Source of the DNA: Chlamydomonas reinhardtii
Lineage: Eukaryota > Chlorophyta > Chlorophyceae > Chlamydomonadales > Chlamydomonadaceae
DNA: 64,000 nt
NCBI RefSeq assembly: GCF_000002595.2
Contig: NC_057004.1
Coordinates: 3,522,086 to 3,586,085 of the forward strand
Direction: 5' to 3'
The notes under the pieces are model-generated. The model had not been told where the DNA came from, did not search any database, and saw only the letters and a list, made by a program, of their open reading frames with translations. Shown here one piece after another: positions 25,501 through 38,100 of the stretch; positions within the stretch are counted from its first letter, which is position 1; every line of letters begins with the position of its first letter. The position numbers and the translations under genes were made by a program.

Positions 25501-28500
25501 CGTCGGTCAGGTCAAGTGAGCGCAGCTGCGGCAGCAGCGCCGCAGCCGCGGCCGCTGCGGCAGCATTAGCGCCGTTAGCGCTGCCGGCGGCACCTGCGCC
25601 GCCGCTGGCGCTGTTGCGGCTGTTGCTGCCCGGGTGGTGCTCGTCATCCGCGTGCGGCAGCGCCATTCCGCTGTTGGTGCCGCGCCCCGACGTTGTGGGG
25701 CGACCGGTGGGTGCGGCGCCGCTGGCAGTGATGCTCACTTGCTTGCCGCGCGGTGGCGGCACCTGTGGAGGCGGCGCCTCCAGCGCCGCCATGGGACCAG
25801 GGAACATGAGCCGTAGCAGAGCGCGAGCGTCGCGCGCCGCGGCGGCCGCCGCCGCTAGCGGTCCGCCGGCTGCGGCAGCGGAAGCGGCCGCCACTGCCGC
25901 CGCGCCGCCGCCAGCCGGCGGCGCGGGCGGCGGCGGCATGAGTACCCCGCGCAGGCCCAGGTGCCGCACGCTGCTGCTGAGGCTGAGCGCCGCGCCCAGC
26001 GCCGCGCCCGCGTCCTGCCCCAGCGCGTTGCGCGCGAGCGACAGGCTGGTCAGCCCGCCACCCGCCACCGCCACCGTGCCGCAGCAGCGCAGGTGCTCCG
26101 CCGCCGCGTTCAGGGTCTCAAAGGCGGTGCGCGCCGCATCCGAGTGCAGCGGCAGCTGCAGCGGGTTGGCAGGGCCGCCGGCGGAGCGGTTGTCGGCGGC
26201 CTCTGCCTGCAGCGCCTCCCATGTGACCTTGAGCGCCTCGAGCACGGGCTGCACCACGGGGTGCACCAGCAGGCAGCCCAGGCCGCTGAGGCGGTTGGCG
26301 GGCGCGCCGCCGGAGCCCGAGCCGCACGCCGCGGCGGCGCCAGTGGCGCTGCCGTTGGCGCCGCCGGCAGCGGCAGCGGCGGCTGGCACCGCGACGGGGT
26401 GGATGCCGTAGCTCGCACGCATCGCGCCGTGTGCTAATGCGGGCGGGGCCGCTGGCCCCGCAGCTGCCACCGGCTGCGCAGCCGCGCCGCTGGACCCTGG
26501 CGCTGCCGGCGGCGCCGGCATCATCAGCCGCTTTAGCTCATTAGTCGCGACCAGCTCGCCCATGTTCAACCACACGCGCAGCCGCTCCGCCAGCGCCGCC
26601 GCCGGGTCCTTGCCCTCGCCGTCCGCATCATCCAGGCTCCCCAACGCATTACCGCCGCCGCCCCCACCACCGCCTCTCCGCCGCTCGCGCTCGCGCTCCT
26701 TCACCTCCGCCACGTGCTCGCTCCACACGCCCGCCACGCCGCCGGTGACGTCAGCGCTCATCACCACCTCCAGCGCCCCCATAACGCCGTCCACCACCCA
26801 GCCCGCACAGCCCAGCACGCTGCCCGCCAGCAGCCCCAGCTCGCGGCCTCCCAGCCCGCACTCATCCAGCAGCAGGTGCCGCAGCGCCGGCAGGTGTACC
26901 GGCAGCAGCGCGCCTAGCAGCGTCACGCCCTCCGGCCCCAGTCGGTTGCCGGACAGGTCCAGCAGCGTCAGCCGCGCCAGCGGCGCCGGCGCCGGCGGCG
27001 CCGCCAGCGGCGGAGCCGCCGGCGGGAGGCCGGTGAGCGAGCGGCGGCTGCCGCCGGCGCCATCTGCCGCGGTCGCGGCTTCCATGAGGCTGTGCACCAG
27101 CGTGCGCAGGCCGCTGCCGCCCAGGCCGCACCAGGACAGCCGCAGCTCCTCCACCGTCGCGGAGCGCAGCAGCGCCGCCGCCAGCGCGCCGGCGTTGCCG
27201 CCGGGGATCGGCCCAGGCGAGTCCGCGGCGCCCGAGCCCGTGCCCACCTCGGCTGTAGGGCGGCGCGAGCGCAGCCCGCCGGCGGCGCCGCCACCGCGCA
27301 GGTTTGCGCCGCTGAGGTTCATGACGCGCGGGCCGCCGCCGTACCCCGGCCGCGCCGCCGCCGCCGCCAGCGCCGCCAGCGCGCCGCCGTCGAGCGAGTT
27401 GCCGGCAATGTCAAGCTCCTCCACGCCACTGGTGGCGGGTGCAGGGGCCGTCGCCGCCGCCCCGCCACCGTTTGTCGCCGCCGCCGGCGGAGCTGCCGCC
27501 GGAGCCAGCAGCGCCGGCAGCAGCGACGCAATGGCCGCGTCATCCATCTGGCACCCCGCCAGGCCCACACGAACAAGCCGCGTCACCGGCGGCGGCGGCG
27601 CCGTGCCACTGCTGCCCTCGGGTGACGACAGCACCACGCGGCCGTTGCTGCCGTTGCGCAGCACGCGCGCCAGCGCATCCGCAGTGCCGGCGGCCAGGCC
27701 CACGTTCCCGCTAAGGTCCAGCTCCGTCAGCGAGCCAGGGCTGTCCTCCAGCGCCGCCACCAGCGCCGCCGCGCCGCGGTCGCTGATCACGTTCCGGTCC
27801 AGGCCCAGCGTCCGCAGCCCCTGCGCCGCCCCGGCGGAGCCGGGCGCGTCGTAGGGCAGCCGCGGCGAAGCCGCCGTCGCGCTGGAGGTTGCGCGGGCGG
27901 CGTCCGCCACCGCCGCCAGGGCGGCGGTCTGCTTGCGCATGAGCGCCGCGAAGTCGGCGGCGATGCCGTCCTCGATCTGGTTGCCGCCCAGCAGCAGCGT
28001 GGCCACGGTGGGGCAGGCCGCCAGCGCGCCCAGCACCTCGCAGCCGCCCGCCGTGCCCAGCCCGCAGTCGCTCAGGTCCACCAGCGTCAGCGTCAGCAGC
28101 GTGCTGCCGCTGCCGCGCAACGGCAACGGCGGCGGCGGCGCGCCGCCGCCGCCGGTTTCCAACGACCGGGCGTCGTGGCCGTTGGCTGCGCCCCCGGCGT
28201 CACCGTTCGAGGAGGCGTGAGGGTGTGTGAGCGCGTGCTCGCGGCGGCTGGCGCCGCCGCCGCTGCGGCCTAGGTCGCGAAGCATGGCTGCAATGACGGC
28301 AGCGCCGCGAGCGCCCACCACCACCGGGCCCTGCCCCGCAAGCTCCAGCGCGGTCGTCGGCGGCACCGCACTGCGCCGCGGCCGCGGCTTGCCTGTGAAC
28401 CATACACACAAGCACGCACAAGACAGGTCAGGCCACGTCGAGGCTGGCTTGCCATCCCAGCTTCCACACTTCCTCGCTTCATGCGCATGCAGCCGCTCGC

Positions 28501-31050
28501 CCGCCGGCACGCCGCTAGCTCACCGTCCCGGTCGAACTCGCGCGGCTCTTCCTGCCCCAGCAGCGTCGCCAGCAGCGGCACCAGGTCCGGCGGCGCCATG
28601 CGCAGCCACTCGGGCTGGCAGGCCAGCACGGGCCAGGCCTCCAGCGCCGCCGCCGCGCGCCGCACCGCGCCCTCGCTCCAGTTGTGTGGCTTGACTGACA
28701 GCTTGCCTTTGCGCAGCGCGGACGCCAGCGCGTTGGGCGTGCGGATGTTGAATTCCGACAACGCAGCCGCGCGCCTGGTGGTCGACAAAGGATAAAGTAA
28801 AGGAAGCAGGAGCCCGGATTAAGCACGACCACGGACGAGACAAGCTACATTAGGTGTATGGCCAAGTGTGGACAGCCAGCATAGAGGGCACCGAACAGTA
28901 CCCTAACGCCCATCTAGATAAGCAACTCACTTGCCCAGGCCCGCCGCCCGCAGGATCTCCTTGAGCCGCCGCTCCTCCGCCTCCGCCTCCTCTGGCGCGC
29001 GGCCCGACTGCGACTGCCGCACGCCGCCGTCCGCCGTGGCGCCGCCGGGCTGCTGCTGCGGTGGGGCGTTCATAAGGGTCGCCACCCGGACGATCTCCCG
29101 CTGATACCCGTCAAAGCCCTCTGCAACATGGCACATTAACATAGGAGGTAGAAAATCTTGGTGGGGCAAGGGAAGCAAGCGGTAGCGAGTACGCACGTTC
29201 CAAGCACAGGCCCAAGCAAGCTTCACCCAGCAGCCCTGTCCCTTTATCAACTACGCCCACCCACCCCAGCGCGCGTGCAACACATGGCCTGGCCACGCCC
29301 TTGCCACTCCTGAGCCCGTACCCACATTCACGCCCACACCCACGACCACACCCACACCCACACCCACGCCCACCTCCGCCCTTGAACATGCACACGGCCC
29401 GCGCCGCCGCCAGCTCCGCCAGCTCCGCCGAGCTCCACGGCACGGAGCCGTCCGTGGAGGGCGCCACCTCCGCCCCGTTGCGCAGGCCCGCCAGCGGGTT
29501 CTGGCCGCAGTAGGGCGCCGCCAGCACCGCCAGCAGCGGCACGCCATGCTGCAGGGCCCACTTGACCTGCGGGAGGGGGCCGGAGTGCGGGGCGCAGGCT
29601 GCGTGTGTGCATGCGTTTTGGTGACAGGTGCTGGAATGGTGTCAACTGCGGCAGTGCCAGACCTCATCGAGAGCCTAGCATCGCCTCCCGCAGGTCGCTG
29701 TGTCCCCTAATGTGCCCCCTTCGTCTGTTTCCTGCCCTGTCCCCTGTCCCCTGCCCCTCCACTTTGCCACGTGCATGCACATCACCCAGTCGCTCCCACC
29801 TCCTTCAGCGCCCGGTTGCCGGGCGGCTTGTTGGCCAGGCCGTGGTAGAAGCCGGGCGTCACCAGCATCACGCAGCAGCTGGCCTCCCGCACCATGGCCT
29901 CCACCTCGCCGGCCTTGGCGCTGTGCCGTGCATCGTGCGCCGCCGGCAGCCCCAGCTCCGCCAGCTCCGCCGCCAGCGCCACCGCCCAGTCGCTGCCCTC
30001 TGGCCACTTGCAGGACAGGAACACGGACGTGCGCTTACGCGGCGTGGGCGCGGCCGAGCCCGGCGGCGATGCCAGCACGGTGGGCAGGGGAGTGAGGGCG
30101 GCCGAGCCGCCGCGCGAGGGCGGCGCCGCGGCCGCGGCTGTGGTTGAGGAGCGGCCGCTAGTGCTGCCGACGATGCCGTGCGGCGCCGCGGACGCTAAAG
30201 ACTCAGCTCTGGAGGAGGCGGAGGCGGCGCCAAGGGAGCCGGCGGTGGGAGCATAGTGGCCATGCGGCTGCCGCACGCCGTCGCCGCTGCTGCTGCTCGC
30301 CCCGGGGCCATCTGGGTCGTCCATGGATGCGTTGGCGCTGCCGACCACTGGCGGCGAGGGCGGGTAGCCAGCGCTGTAGGCGCCTGATGGCGGTGCCGAG
30401 GTCAGCAGCGGCAGCCCCGCAGCGGCACCGACGGCACCTGAGGCGCCACCAAGGTCCGGCGGACCGGTTGGGTCCGTCGCTTCGGAGGTTGCAGAGGCAG
30501 TCCGCGGCTCCGGCTGTGGCTCAGGCTCTGGCTGGGCTTCAGGCTCTGGTTCCGGCTCCGGCTCCGGCTCCGGTTCCGGCTCCGGCTGCGTCTCCGGCTG
30601 CGTCTCCGGCTCCGGGTCTGATGTGGCCGCGGGCTCTGACTGTTCATGCCCTGACCCTTGCTCCTGGGATTCTTGCGCCGGCTCACCCTCCTCCGTCTCT
30701 GCCGCTGGCTCCGGCTCCTGCGCTGGCGCTGCTGTCGAGCCAGCGGCGTCGGCGTCGGCCGACGACTCGCCTTCCTGTTCATCGCCGGCACCGCTGAAAT
30801 CATTCCCAGCTTCCGAATTTCCCTCGCCCTGGTCAGCCTCTGCTGCAGCGTCCTGTTGCTCAGCAGCGTCGGGACCATTCCGCTCGTCCCCTTCGTCTGT
30901 GCCGGCCTCACGAGCCTCGCCGACCTGTGCTGTTTGGTCCTCTGTTTGGAACTCATTGAAATCATAGGTTTCCTGTTCCTCGTCGGGGTCCTGGGCCGTG
31001 AGCGGGGCAGTATAGTCCCCACCCGCGGCCCCGGTATCCTCGTCCGACAT
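22544..31050 (-). CDS. TIR-like domain plus leucine-rich repeat protein, no NB-ARC
   Basis: Five exons, 29800-31050, 29374-29566, 28931-29120, 28524-28774 and 22544-28392, total 7734 nt (2577 aa) in perfect phase. Residues 1-335 are acidic and disordered, with a Glu-Pro run. Residues 339-480 look like a TIR/TIR_2 domain: TSVFLSCKWPEGSDWAVALA opens it, then the helix ALAAELAELGL, then SCCVMLVTPGFYHG. The ALKEVKWALQHGVPLLAVL segment puts a Glu (E417) where catalytic TIR proteins carry their NADase glutamate. A linker (480-735) follows, with no P-loop that I can see. From about 735 to 1870 there are ribonuclease-inhibitor-type LRRs (LTLVDLSDCGLG, LTELDLSGNVGLAAG, VEELDIAGNSLDGG, LCKLDLSNNSLGSRGGEAL) broken by Ala/Gly insertions. 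The final 700 residues are disordered. Immune sensing or NAD-based signalling is inference from the domains. Confidence 0.8.
30543..30615 (-). repeat. Hexameric repeat encoding a Glu-Pro tract
   Basis: Tandem CTCCGG-type units (plus strand) inside exon 1 of the TIR-LRR gene encode a run of about ten Glu-Pro pairs with small interruptions, in the acidic disordered leader. Confidence 0.85.
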
Positions 31051-31911
31051 TTATACACTATTTACTATTAAAGCCTATGCCATACGAGCATATATAGCCA
31101 ATGTGGCTTGTGTAAAGCGTTTGCAAACTGCAGTTTCGTCGCTGAAGCTAGGTTCGCAATAATATGTTGGGTTATGCAAGTTACATGGACTTATATAGAA
31201 ACCGAGCAAGAGGATTCTTGATTCAGCACCAAGGCGGTCTGGGTTTTTGGCTTTCACGCTTGGTCTTAGGTCGATCGACGCTCATGCACGCTGGCGAGCT
31301 CAAATGGTGTACACATGTACTTGAGACACAAAATTAAATAACTACATTCGTCGGGGGACGATGGCCCAGGCGGCGTGCCGTGCCCGACTGCCAGTTGGCC
31401 TCGGGCAGGGAGCCTCACGCCCCCCCCCCTGTACTGCCCTGTATTTGCATCCGTCCCCTGGGGATACCGCCCCCGCACCGCATTGTAGCCAACATACCCG
31501 TACGTACTGCTCTTGTTCCTCTACATACTCCATGGAATTCAACCTTTTGCAGCGCCACTGCAACTGGCCTCTGGGCGTCATATCATATTGTAGCAGGATA
31601 GTCGGCAAAAGCCACACCTAGATGCCCCAGGGCGCCGTCCGCAGGGTTATATACTTGTGTGTCGTAGAACTTCCGCGTTCCGCCCACACATATGCAGGGG
31701 TACAGCACGCCGGCACGCAGTGCTGTCTTATGCTGTCGACACAGCTTGCACCTCATCGCAACCAAGCAAGCCGACGCATACACGAGAAAAACGAACCCAA
31801 CGCCTAACTCATGCAAGCTCACAGGCTACACGCTGCGCGTTGCTTTCATCAGGAGATTCCGCTAGGACACTCAGGTCGCAATTTAGGCTACAACCTGCCT
31901 GAGGTTGTGGC
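31051..31911. other. Gap between tandem minus-strand genes
   Basis: It must hold the promoter of the TIR-LRR gene (ATG at 31050) and the 3' UTR of the next gene. The first 250 bases after 31051 are markedly AT-rich, with TATA-like words near 31090 and 31193. I see no exon. Confidence 0.5.
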
Positions 31912-33863
31912 TCATTTCCCCACGCTCACCGCTTGCGGCTCCGCATCTTCGATCTGCAGCGGTGGCGGCGGCTGGTACGACGGAGGCATGCCCCGTGTTG
32001 CCGCGGCCCAATCGTGCACGGGCCCAAACGGCGAGGTGTAGTGCGCGGGTGGGAACCGCGACGGGCAGGGCACGTACGTGCATGGCACGCCGCGCTCATG
32101 CAGGTACTGCAGCTCCTGTGTGTGGATACATGTTAGGCAAAGCGAAGTGCGTCTTTGGGCATGTGCTCACGACAGTCGCCACTGAGCAGACTGCGTGACT
32201 GCGTGGCCGCAACACTGAACTCACCGCGCCCCTTACAAGACAGCTAAACAAAGCTTTTCTGCATCGCGTGACTCACGTGCCAGTCCTCCATCCTAGGTAC
32301 CGGCACGCACCCACCTGCACCGCGATGTCGCCACCGCCTGCCGCAATCACACTCGTGAGCAGACGCCTCGGCGGAGCATCGCCGCCGCTGCCGCCGCCGC
32401 CACCACCATCCTCCTTCTGCTTGCCGCGCCCCAGCCCTAGTAGGTCGTCATGCAGGTAGAAGGCGGAGGCGCCCACAGGCCGGCCGTGCCGCAGCCCGCC
32501 CCACAGGATGGAGCCGCGGTCGGGTGCAGGTGCTGCTGCTTCTACCGCTGCTGCGCCTGTCCCTGTCATTGCCGCTGCGGGTATTGTTGCTACTGCGGGT
32601 GAACCTGCCGTGCCCGGCGCCGCGATTACCCTCCCGGCCGCGGCCTCCACGCCAGCGCCCTCCGCTTCGGGCTCAGCCTCGGCTCTTCGCTTGCCGAGGA
32701 TGCTACTGCCACTGATGACGTTGCTGCTGCTGCCGGGTGTCGTGGTTACTGCGGCTGTAGCAGCACCATCAGAGGCCGCGGCGGCCTCCCGGTCCACGTC
32801 ATCCGAGTACTGGGCAGGCAGCCTGACGGGACCGGGTGGTGAGGGATCATGAGGGAAGGGACAGTCGCTACCCGAGCTCCGGATCTGGGAAGCCCTCCCC
32901 CCACCACCACCCTCCAGAGCACCCGCTCACTCACACATAGTAGTAGGTAAGGTGCGCCTGGCTACTCGCCGGCTGAAGCGGCTGCTGTAGCGGCGGCTGG
33001 CCGCAGCTACTGCTGCCTGTGGCACGCGTGTCAATGATGGGCGCCAGCACCGGGCAGCCCCACCGCTCCGCCAGCAGCCGCACCAGCACCCCCACGTTGG
33101 GCTTGGCGGGGGTGGTGGGGTCCCCGCCGTACAGCAGCAGCCACTGCGGAGCAGGGGGGAGCGCGGAGGGGGGATAGGGGAAACGGGGTTGTGGGCTGTG
33201 TCGTGAGGCCGGGAGGACGGAGGGGTTGTGCGCTTGAAGCGCCCGAGTGACATCTCCGGCCACATCTGGAACCCCATGCCGCCCTCCAGCCGCAAGCAGC
33301 GATTGTAGGTGTCACCATTCCAAGTCATCTCCACACCACTCTGAGCAGCACCCCTAACACCATCACCCGCCTCACCCGCCTCACCCCCCCCCCCCCCAGT
33401 CACCCGCCGCACCCACCCGGCCGGCTGTGCGGCGCTGCACCTCATCCAGCCGCGGCTCCAGCTCCGCCACCGCCGCCCCCACGTCCGCGTACTGCGCCAC
33501 ATCGCCGAAGCCCACCAGCAGGTGTGTCTCGCTGAAGCCCCGGAGCAGACCCAGCACCTCTTCCCAGGACTGCAGCCGCGTGGGCGGCGGCGGTGATGGC
33601 GGTGGAAGCGGCGGTGGTGGGCGGCCTGGCGGCGGCGGCGGCGGTGCCGGCCCACCGTCGCGGTCCTGGGGTGCAAGAGTGGCTTTGGCGAGCTGCGCCG
33701 ATTTAAGGTGGCCAGCTATGGTGCTGGTACTAAAGGTCGCTGGAACCGGGCTGGGGGCGCCGTGAGGGGTGGTGGCGGCTGCAGCGGCTGGCGCTGCCCC
33801 GTCACGACCAGCACAGGCAATGGCTGGCGCTGTTCCCAACCCTGCTACTGGATGATCATTCAT
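31912..33863 (-). CDS. Conserved-looking protein of unrecognised family
   Basis: Four exons, 33417-33863, 32935-33143, 32315-32822 and 31912-32115, give 455 aa in exact phase. The N-terminal 90 residues are Ala/Pro-rich, including a proline run. Well-structured sequence then follows: SWEEVLGLLRGFSETHLLVG, GRWLLLYGGDPTTPAKPNVG, RWGCPVLAPIID, a low-complexity insertion, ILWGGLRHGRPVGASAFYLH, SVIAAGGGDIAVQELQYLHE, RGVPCTYVPCPSRF and a C-terminal GPVHDW. The alternating hydrophobic strands with Gly-rich turns suggest a Rossmann-like or related alpha/beta fold, but I cannot name a family or a catalytic residue set. The start is the first in-frame ATG (33863); an upstream in-frame GTG at 33938 is not a credible eukaryotic start. 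The gene is divergent from the Ala-rich gene on the right. Confidence 0.7.
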
Positions 33864-35107
33864 GACTCCTGTAATCTCCAGACCCTTGCTCAGCCGTGGC
33901 GCTATTGCCGTCCTCCACGGGAAAGCTCTGGCTAGCACAGCAGTAGGTAGGTGCTGGCTTGGCGGCTGCAGGTGTAACCGGTAGTAGCGGTAGATGATGC
34001 CTGGCTGCCGTGACGGACATAGGGCGCTAATGCGCCGGAGATTGCCGCTGTGTCGAGCTCTGCAGCTGCAAGTGATGGTTTACTACTTGAGGGGCCGTTG
34101 CTCTCTCTCCGCCAAACCAGCGCAGCGGGCAGAACAGCACCGGCGAGCGCGTCACAGGTGGGGTGCAAGCACAGCCCGGTTCGTGTCTAACGCTCAACTA
34201 GCGACTATCTACGCTCTGAACTCTTTGCTTACGCTAATTGACCTAGCTTCAAGCTATACGAGCGGATGCTAGTGAAAGACGGCGACAACTGGATAGCCAA
34301 CATGCCAGCCGCGAAACGGAAGCCACTAGAATGCGTGTAATCAGTATGTTCGACAGCTGTACTTCAAGTGTGCAACGACGATAAACGGGCAAGCGTTAGG
34401 CATTCGTCCATCAACGTGCTGCTGCGCACCTGCGCACGGATTCAAGACCCCATGCGCCCCATAGCACCGACAGGTCCCCTCCCCCACCTGCTGCATGTTA
34501 CGTGTGTTTGCCGTCCCCCTCGTGCATCTCAAGTACCAAGGCGCACTAGGCTAAGATTAAAACACCTCCCGGTTGCCGACATGTCCGGACATGTGTGCAT
34601 CTCAGCTGGGGCCTGGCGCACGCCTATCCTGGCATACACAACACCCACACGCTCGCACTCACGCATACCATCTGTACACCTTGTGCATGATGGGATTGTG
34701 CATCGGAAGAGCCTGCAGACTCGGCCCCTGACTTAACCCCTTACGTCTATGTGTCCTCCCCCAGCTTGCCCGCCCCCTTTAGCGAAACTGTTACTTCATT
34801 TGTGTATAAATTATTTTTCAAGGAAGATTCTAGGCCAAAGCTGACGCCCATTGGTCAACGCCATTCGGCAGTCAGCCATCGCACTGAAATCTTGTTCAAA
34901 CTTGGCCAAGCGCCGCAGAGACTGTTGAAGCGTGCAATGAATAAAACTCGTTGTACATAGTTTACATACCTCCTATCAGCTATAAGCTGGCGCCAGCTGC
35001 AACTCGACCGCACTCACGGCGCTAGCGTGCTGCTTGCTCACTTTGCCACTCAGGATGCGCTACATTTGACAGTCAGTCATTACTTGTAGATTCCAGTCAT
35101 AGCGCTC
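33864..35107. other. Divergent promoter region
   Basis: About 1.2 kb between oppositely oriented start codons. It contains an AT-rich patch at about 34795-34825 and no convincing exon. A bidirectional promoter function is inferred from layout only. Confidence 0.5.
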
Positions 35108-38100
35108 ATGTCTTCTGACGACCCCGAGCCATGTGGAAGCCCGACCGCTGGGGGCATTGGCGCGGGCTTTAGGAGCTTCATCAATCCGGCAGCTGGACTG
35201 TCGGTTTCATGCTCTATCGGCCAATTTGCGGCCTTCAAGGGCCAGCTGGCCACGCCGGGTGGCGCGGCCGAATATTTGACACCATATAGCAACAAAACAT
35301 TTGACGGGCCACAGCCTACCAGCGACAGCGCTGCCTTCTTCACCCCGATGGGCACCACAATGCAGTCCAGTGGCAAGTCTCGGGCCGTGCATGGCACCGA
35401 CGTCGCAAAGCAAGTCAAGGTGTTTGCGCTCGCCGATGATGGAAGCCGACCACACAGTCGCCACACCTCCGCCGGCTCCGCCGCTGGCGAGCCCGCGCCC
35501 GCGGCGCAAGCGCCCCCACAGCGCCCTCCAGTCCAGCCCATCGCCGCCGCAGCTGCGGGTGACGCCCCGCTTCTGCAGTCGGTGCGGGAGCTGGCCTCTC
35601 CCACCGCCTCCTCCTCAGCGATCCCCACCACCGCCGGCGCGGCTGTTGACCCCATGGAGGACGTTGAGATGACTGACGCCACCCCCTCCCGGCCATCGCC
35701 GCTGCCCAAGCCGGACGGTTTCCAGGTGGCCAGTGAGGGCGGGGTGGTGAGCGAGCGGAACGTCATCCTGGACTTCGGGCTCACTAGCGTTGTCGGTGAC
35801 AGCTCTTCAGCCGCCCCCAGCAAGACCAGCAGCCGCCGCGGGGACGCCGCGCTCGCCGCCACAGCTGCAGCGCCATCAGCCGCAGCCGTTTCCGGGATCG
35901 CTGCCTCCGCGGCGGAGGGCGAGCGCCCCACCCCCATCCAGTCCTGGTCGTCTGGCTCGTCGCTGGCCCCCGGAGCCTCAACCAGCGCTGCAGGCTCCGG
36001 TGCGGTAGCCGCTGGCGCTGCCTCGGTCGCCTCTGGGGCGGGTGTGACACATGCCCCGGCACCGGCGCACTCAGCCGGCGTCAGCGTGGCGTCCTCGCGA
36101 GCTGCTGCCGGGGCCGGGGCCAGCGCTGTGGAGCCCTCCACGCCCATCTCGGGCCTGCCGTCGCAGGGTGCCGGCGCGCCCGCCTTATCTGCCACTCACA
36201 GCGAGGCCCGCTCGGGTGTCAGTGCCGCCGCAGTGCCGGCTGCAAGTGTGGAGGCGGCGGCGAGCGGGTCACGTCGCAGCGGCGCTCCGTCCTTCATCAC
36301 CCAGGAGCTACGCGCCTCAAGCACCGCCGCCTCTTCTCAGTTCTCGCAGCCCTCCTTCTCCACCCTCAGCCTGCCCGCACCAGTGGCAGCGCAGCAGCCC
36401 GAAGTGGCACCGGCTCCTGCCCCCGCGGCCTCTGCCCCCGCTCCCTCGTCGGCCCCCGCCAACAGCGCCGGGGTCCTTGCAGACGCGGCTGTGGCGGCGC
36501 CTGCGGCGGTCACGGTGGCGGTGCCGGTTGGCAGCAGTGGCGCTGCCGTGTCCGCGCAGGCGGCCGCTGTGCAGCCCACTGGCAGCGATGCCTCTGCTGG
36601 CGCCTCAGCACTGACCGCGCCGCAGCCACAGCCTGTGCCGGCGGCGATGCAGCGCGAGCCTGTGCCGCAGGCGGCGCCGCAGGCGGCGCCGCAGGCGGCG
36701 CCGCAGGCGCTGCAGCTGCCTCCCCTGGCTGCCATGACGGAGGAGGAGTTGATGGCGCTGGAGGGGAGCGGCGAGACGTGCGGTGAGGAAGGTGTCTCCG
36801 CCTCCCCAGGCCGTTTCTACGACCCGGCCCATTTTGCGCCGCCTGCCGTTGTGGAGGGCGCCGAGCAGCTCTCGCCCTCCAACAGCCGCACCCGCAGCGG
36901 CGATGCCGCGCCCGCCCGCACGCCCGGTTCAGCCACAGCCACGCCCTCGGCAGCTGCCGTCCGTGCCCGCTTGCCGAATAGCGCCACGACGGGCCGGCGG
37001 CCACAGGCCGGCGCGGCGCAGCGCAGCCCGCCGCCCTCAGCCGTGAAGCTGAAGCCTTCACCCGCGGTGGCGGCGGTGGTGGCTCGGGGCTCTGCCAGCA
37101 AGCCCACGCCACGGCCGGGCGCCGCCACGACACCGAGCCGCCCCGCCGGCGGGGCCTCTGCGGCCAAGGCAACCCCTCGCAGCGCCGCCGCCGCTGCCGC
37201 CGCTGCAGCCACGGCCGGCAGCGCCACTGCTGCTGCGCGGCGCCTCAGCGCCGCTGGCGGCACCAAGGTGGCGGCCGCGGCGCCTGCTGCAGTGGAGCCG
37301 AAGAAGGCCGCAGCTGCAGCCGGTGTTGGCAACGTGACGCCCTTCCTGCTGAAGCGCGTGCGGCCCGTGACCGCTGAGTCACCGCCAGTGACGCCCTTCT
37401 CGGCTATGAAGGCCCCGCCGCCCGTGCCTGCCAATGACCTGCCGCCTCCTGCGCTGGGGTCCCTCGGCAGCGCTGGGCGCCCGCAGGGCCGCACCTCGCT
37501 AGCGCCGCCGGTGGCGGCGGCGGCGGCTTCTCCGGCTGCTGGCGATGCAAAAGCCTGGGCCGCTGGCGCCGCGGTGGCGGCGAAGGCGGTCCCGCCCGCG
37601 GCAGCCGTTGGTGTGACAACTCGGCGGACCTCGGTCCATCAGCAGCTTAAGCAGCCGGCCCAGCCTCAGCAGCGTGGCCAGCCGGCCAAGCAAGCAAAGC
37701 AGCCCGTGGCTGAGCCTGCTCCGGCTCGCGCGGCCGCTGCACCCTTGCCTGCCGCCAAGCCTGCTGCTCCTGCACCGGCACCTGCCGCCAAGCAGCCCGC
37801 GGCTGCCACCGGTGCGGCTGCTGCCACCGCTGCTGCCGCCCGCCGCCAGTCGGCAACTGGAAACCGGCCTGGTGCCGGTGCAAAGGCTGCCACTGCTGCC
37901 GCCGCCACCATCAAAGCTGCTGCTCCTGCCGCAGCTGCGCCGCCCAAGGCTGCGGTGCCCGCCACAGGCGCTGCAGCGGCTACCACGCGCCGCGCTTCTG
38001 CTGCTGGCACCCAGCCGGCCGCGGACACCAAGACGGCCGCGGCTGCGCCCAAGCGCGCCACCGCTGCGCCTGGTAGCGCAGCTGGAGCAGCAGCTGCTGC

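Noticed and set aside
24645-27854. Several plus-strand frames of 190-430 codons inside the LRR exon
   Set aside because: They are shadows of the minus-strand LRR coding sequence, with Ser/Pro/Arg-rich composition and no domain motif.
33863-33938. GTG start extending the 455-aa protein upstream
   Set aside because: Nuclear algal genes start at ATG; the first in-frame ATG is at 33863.
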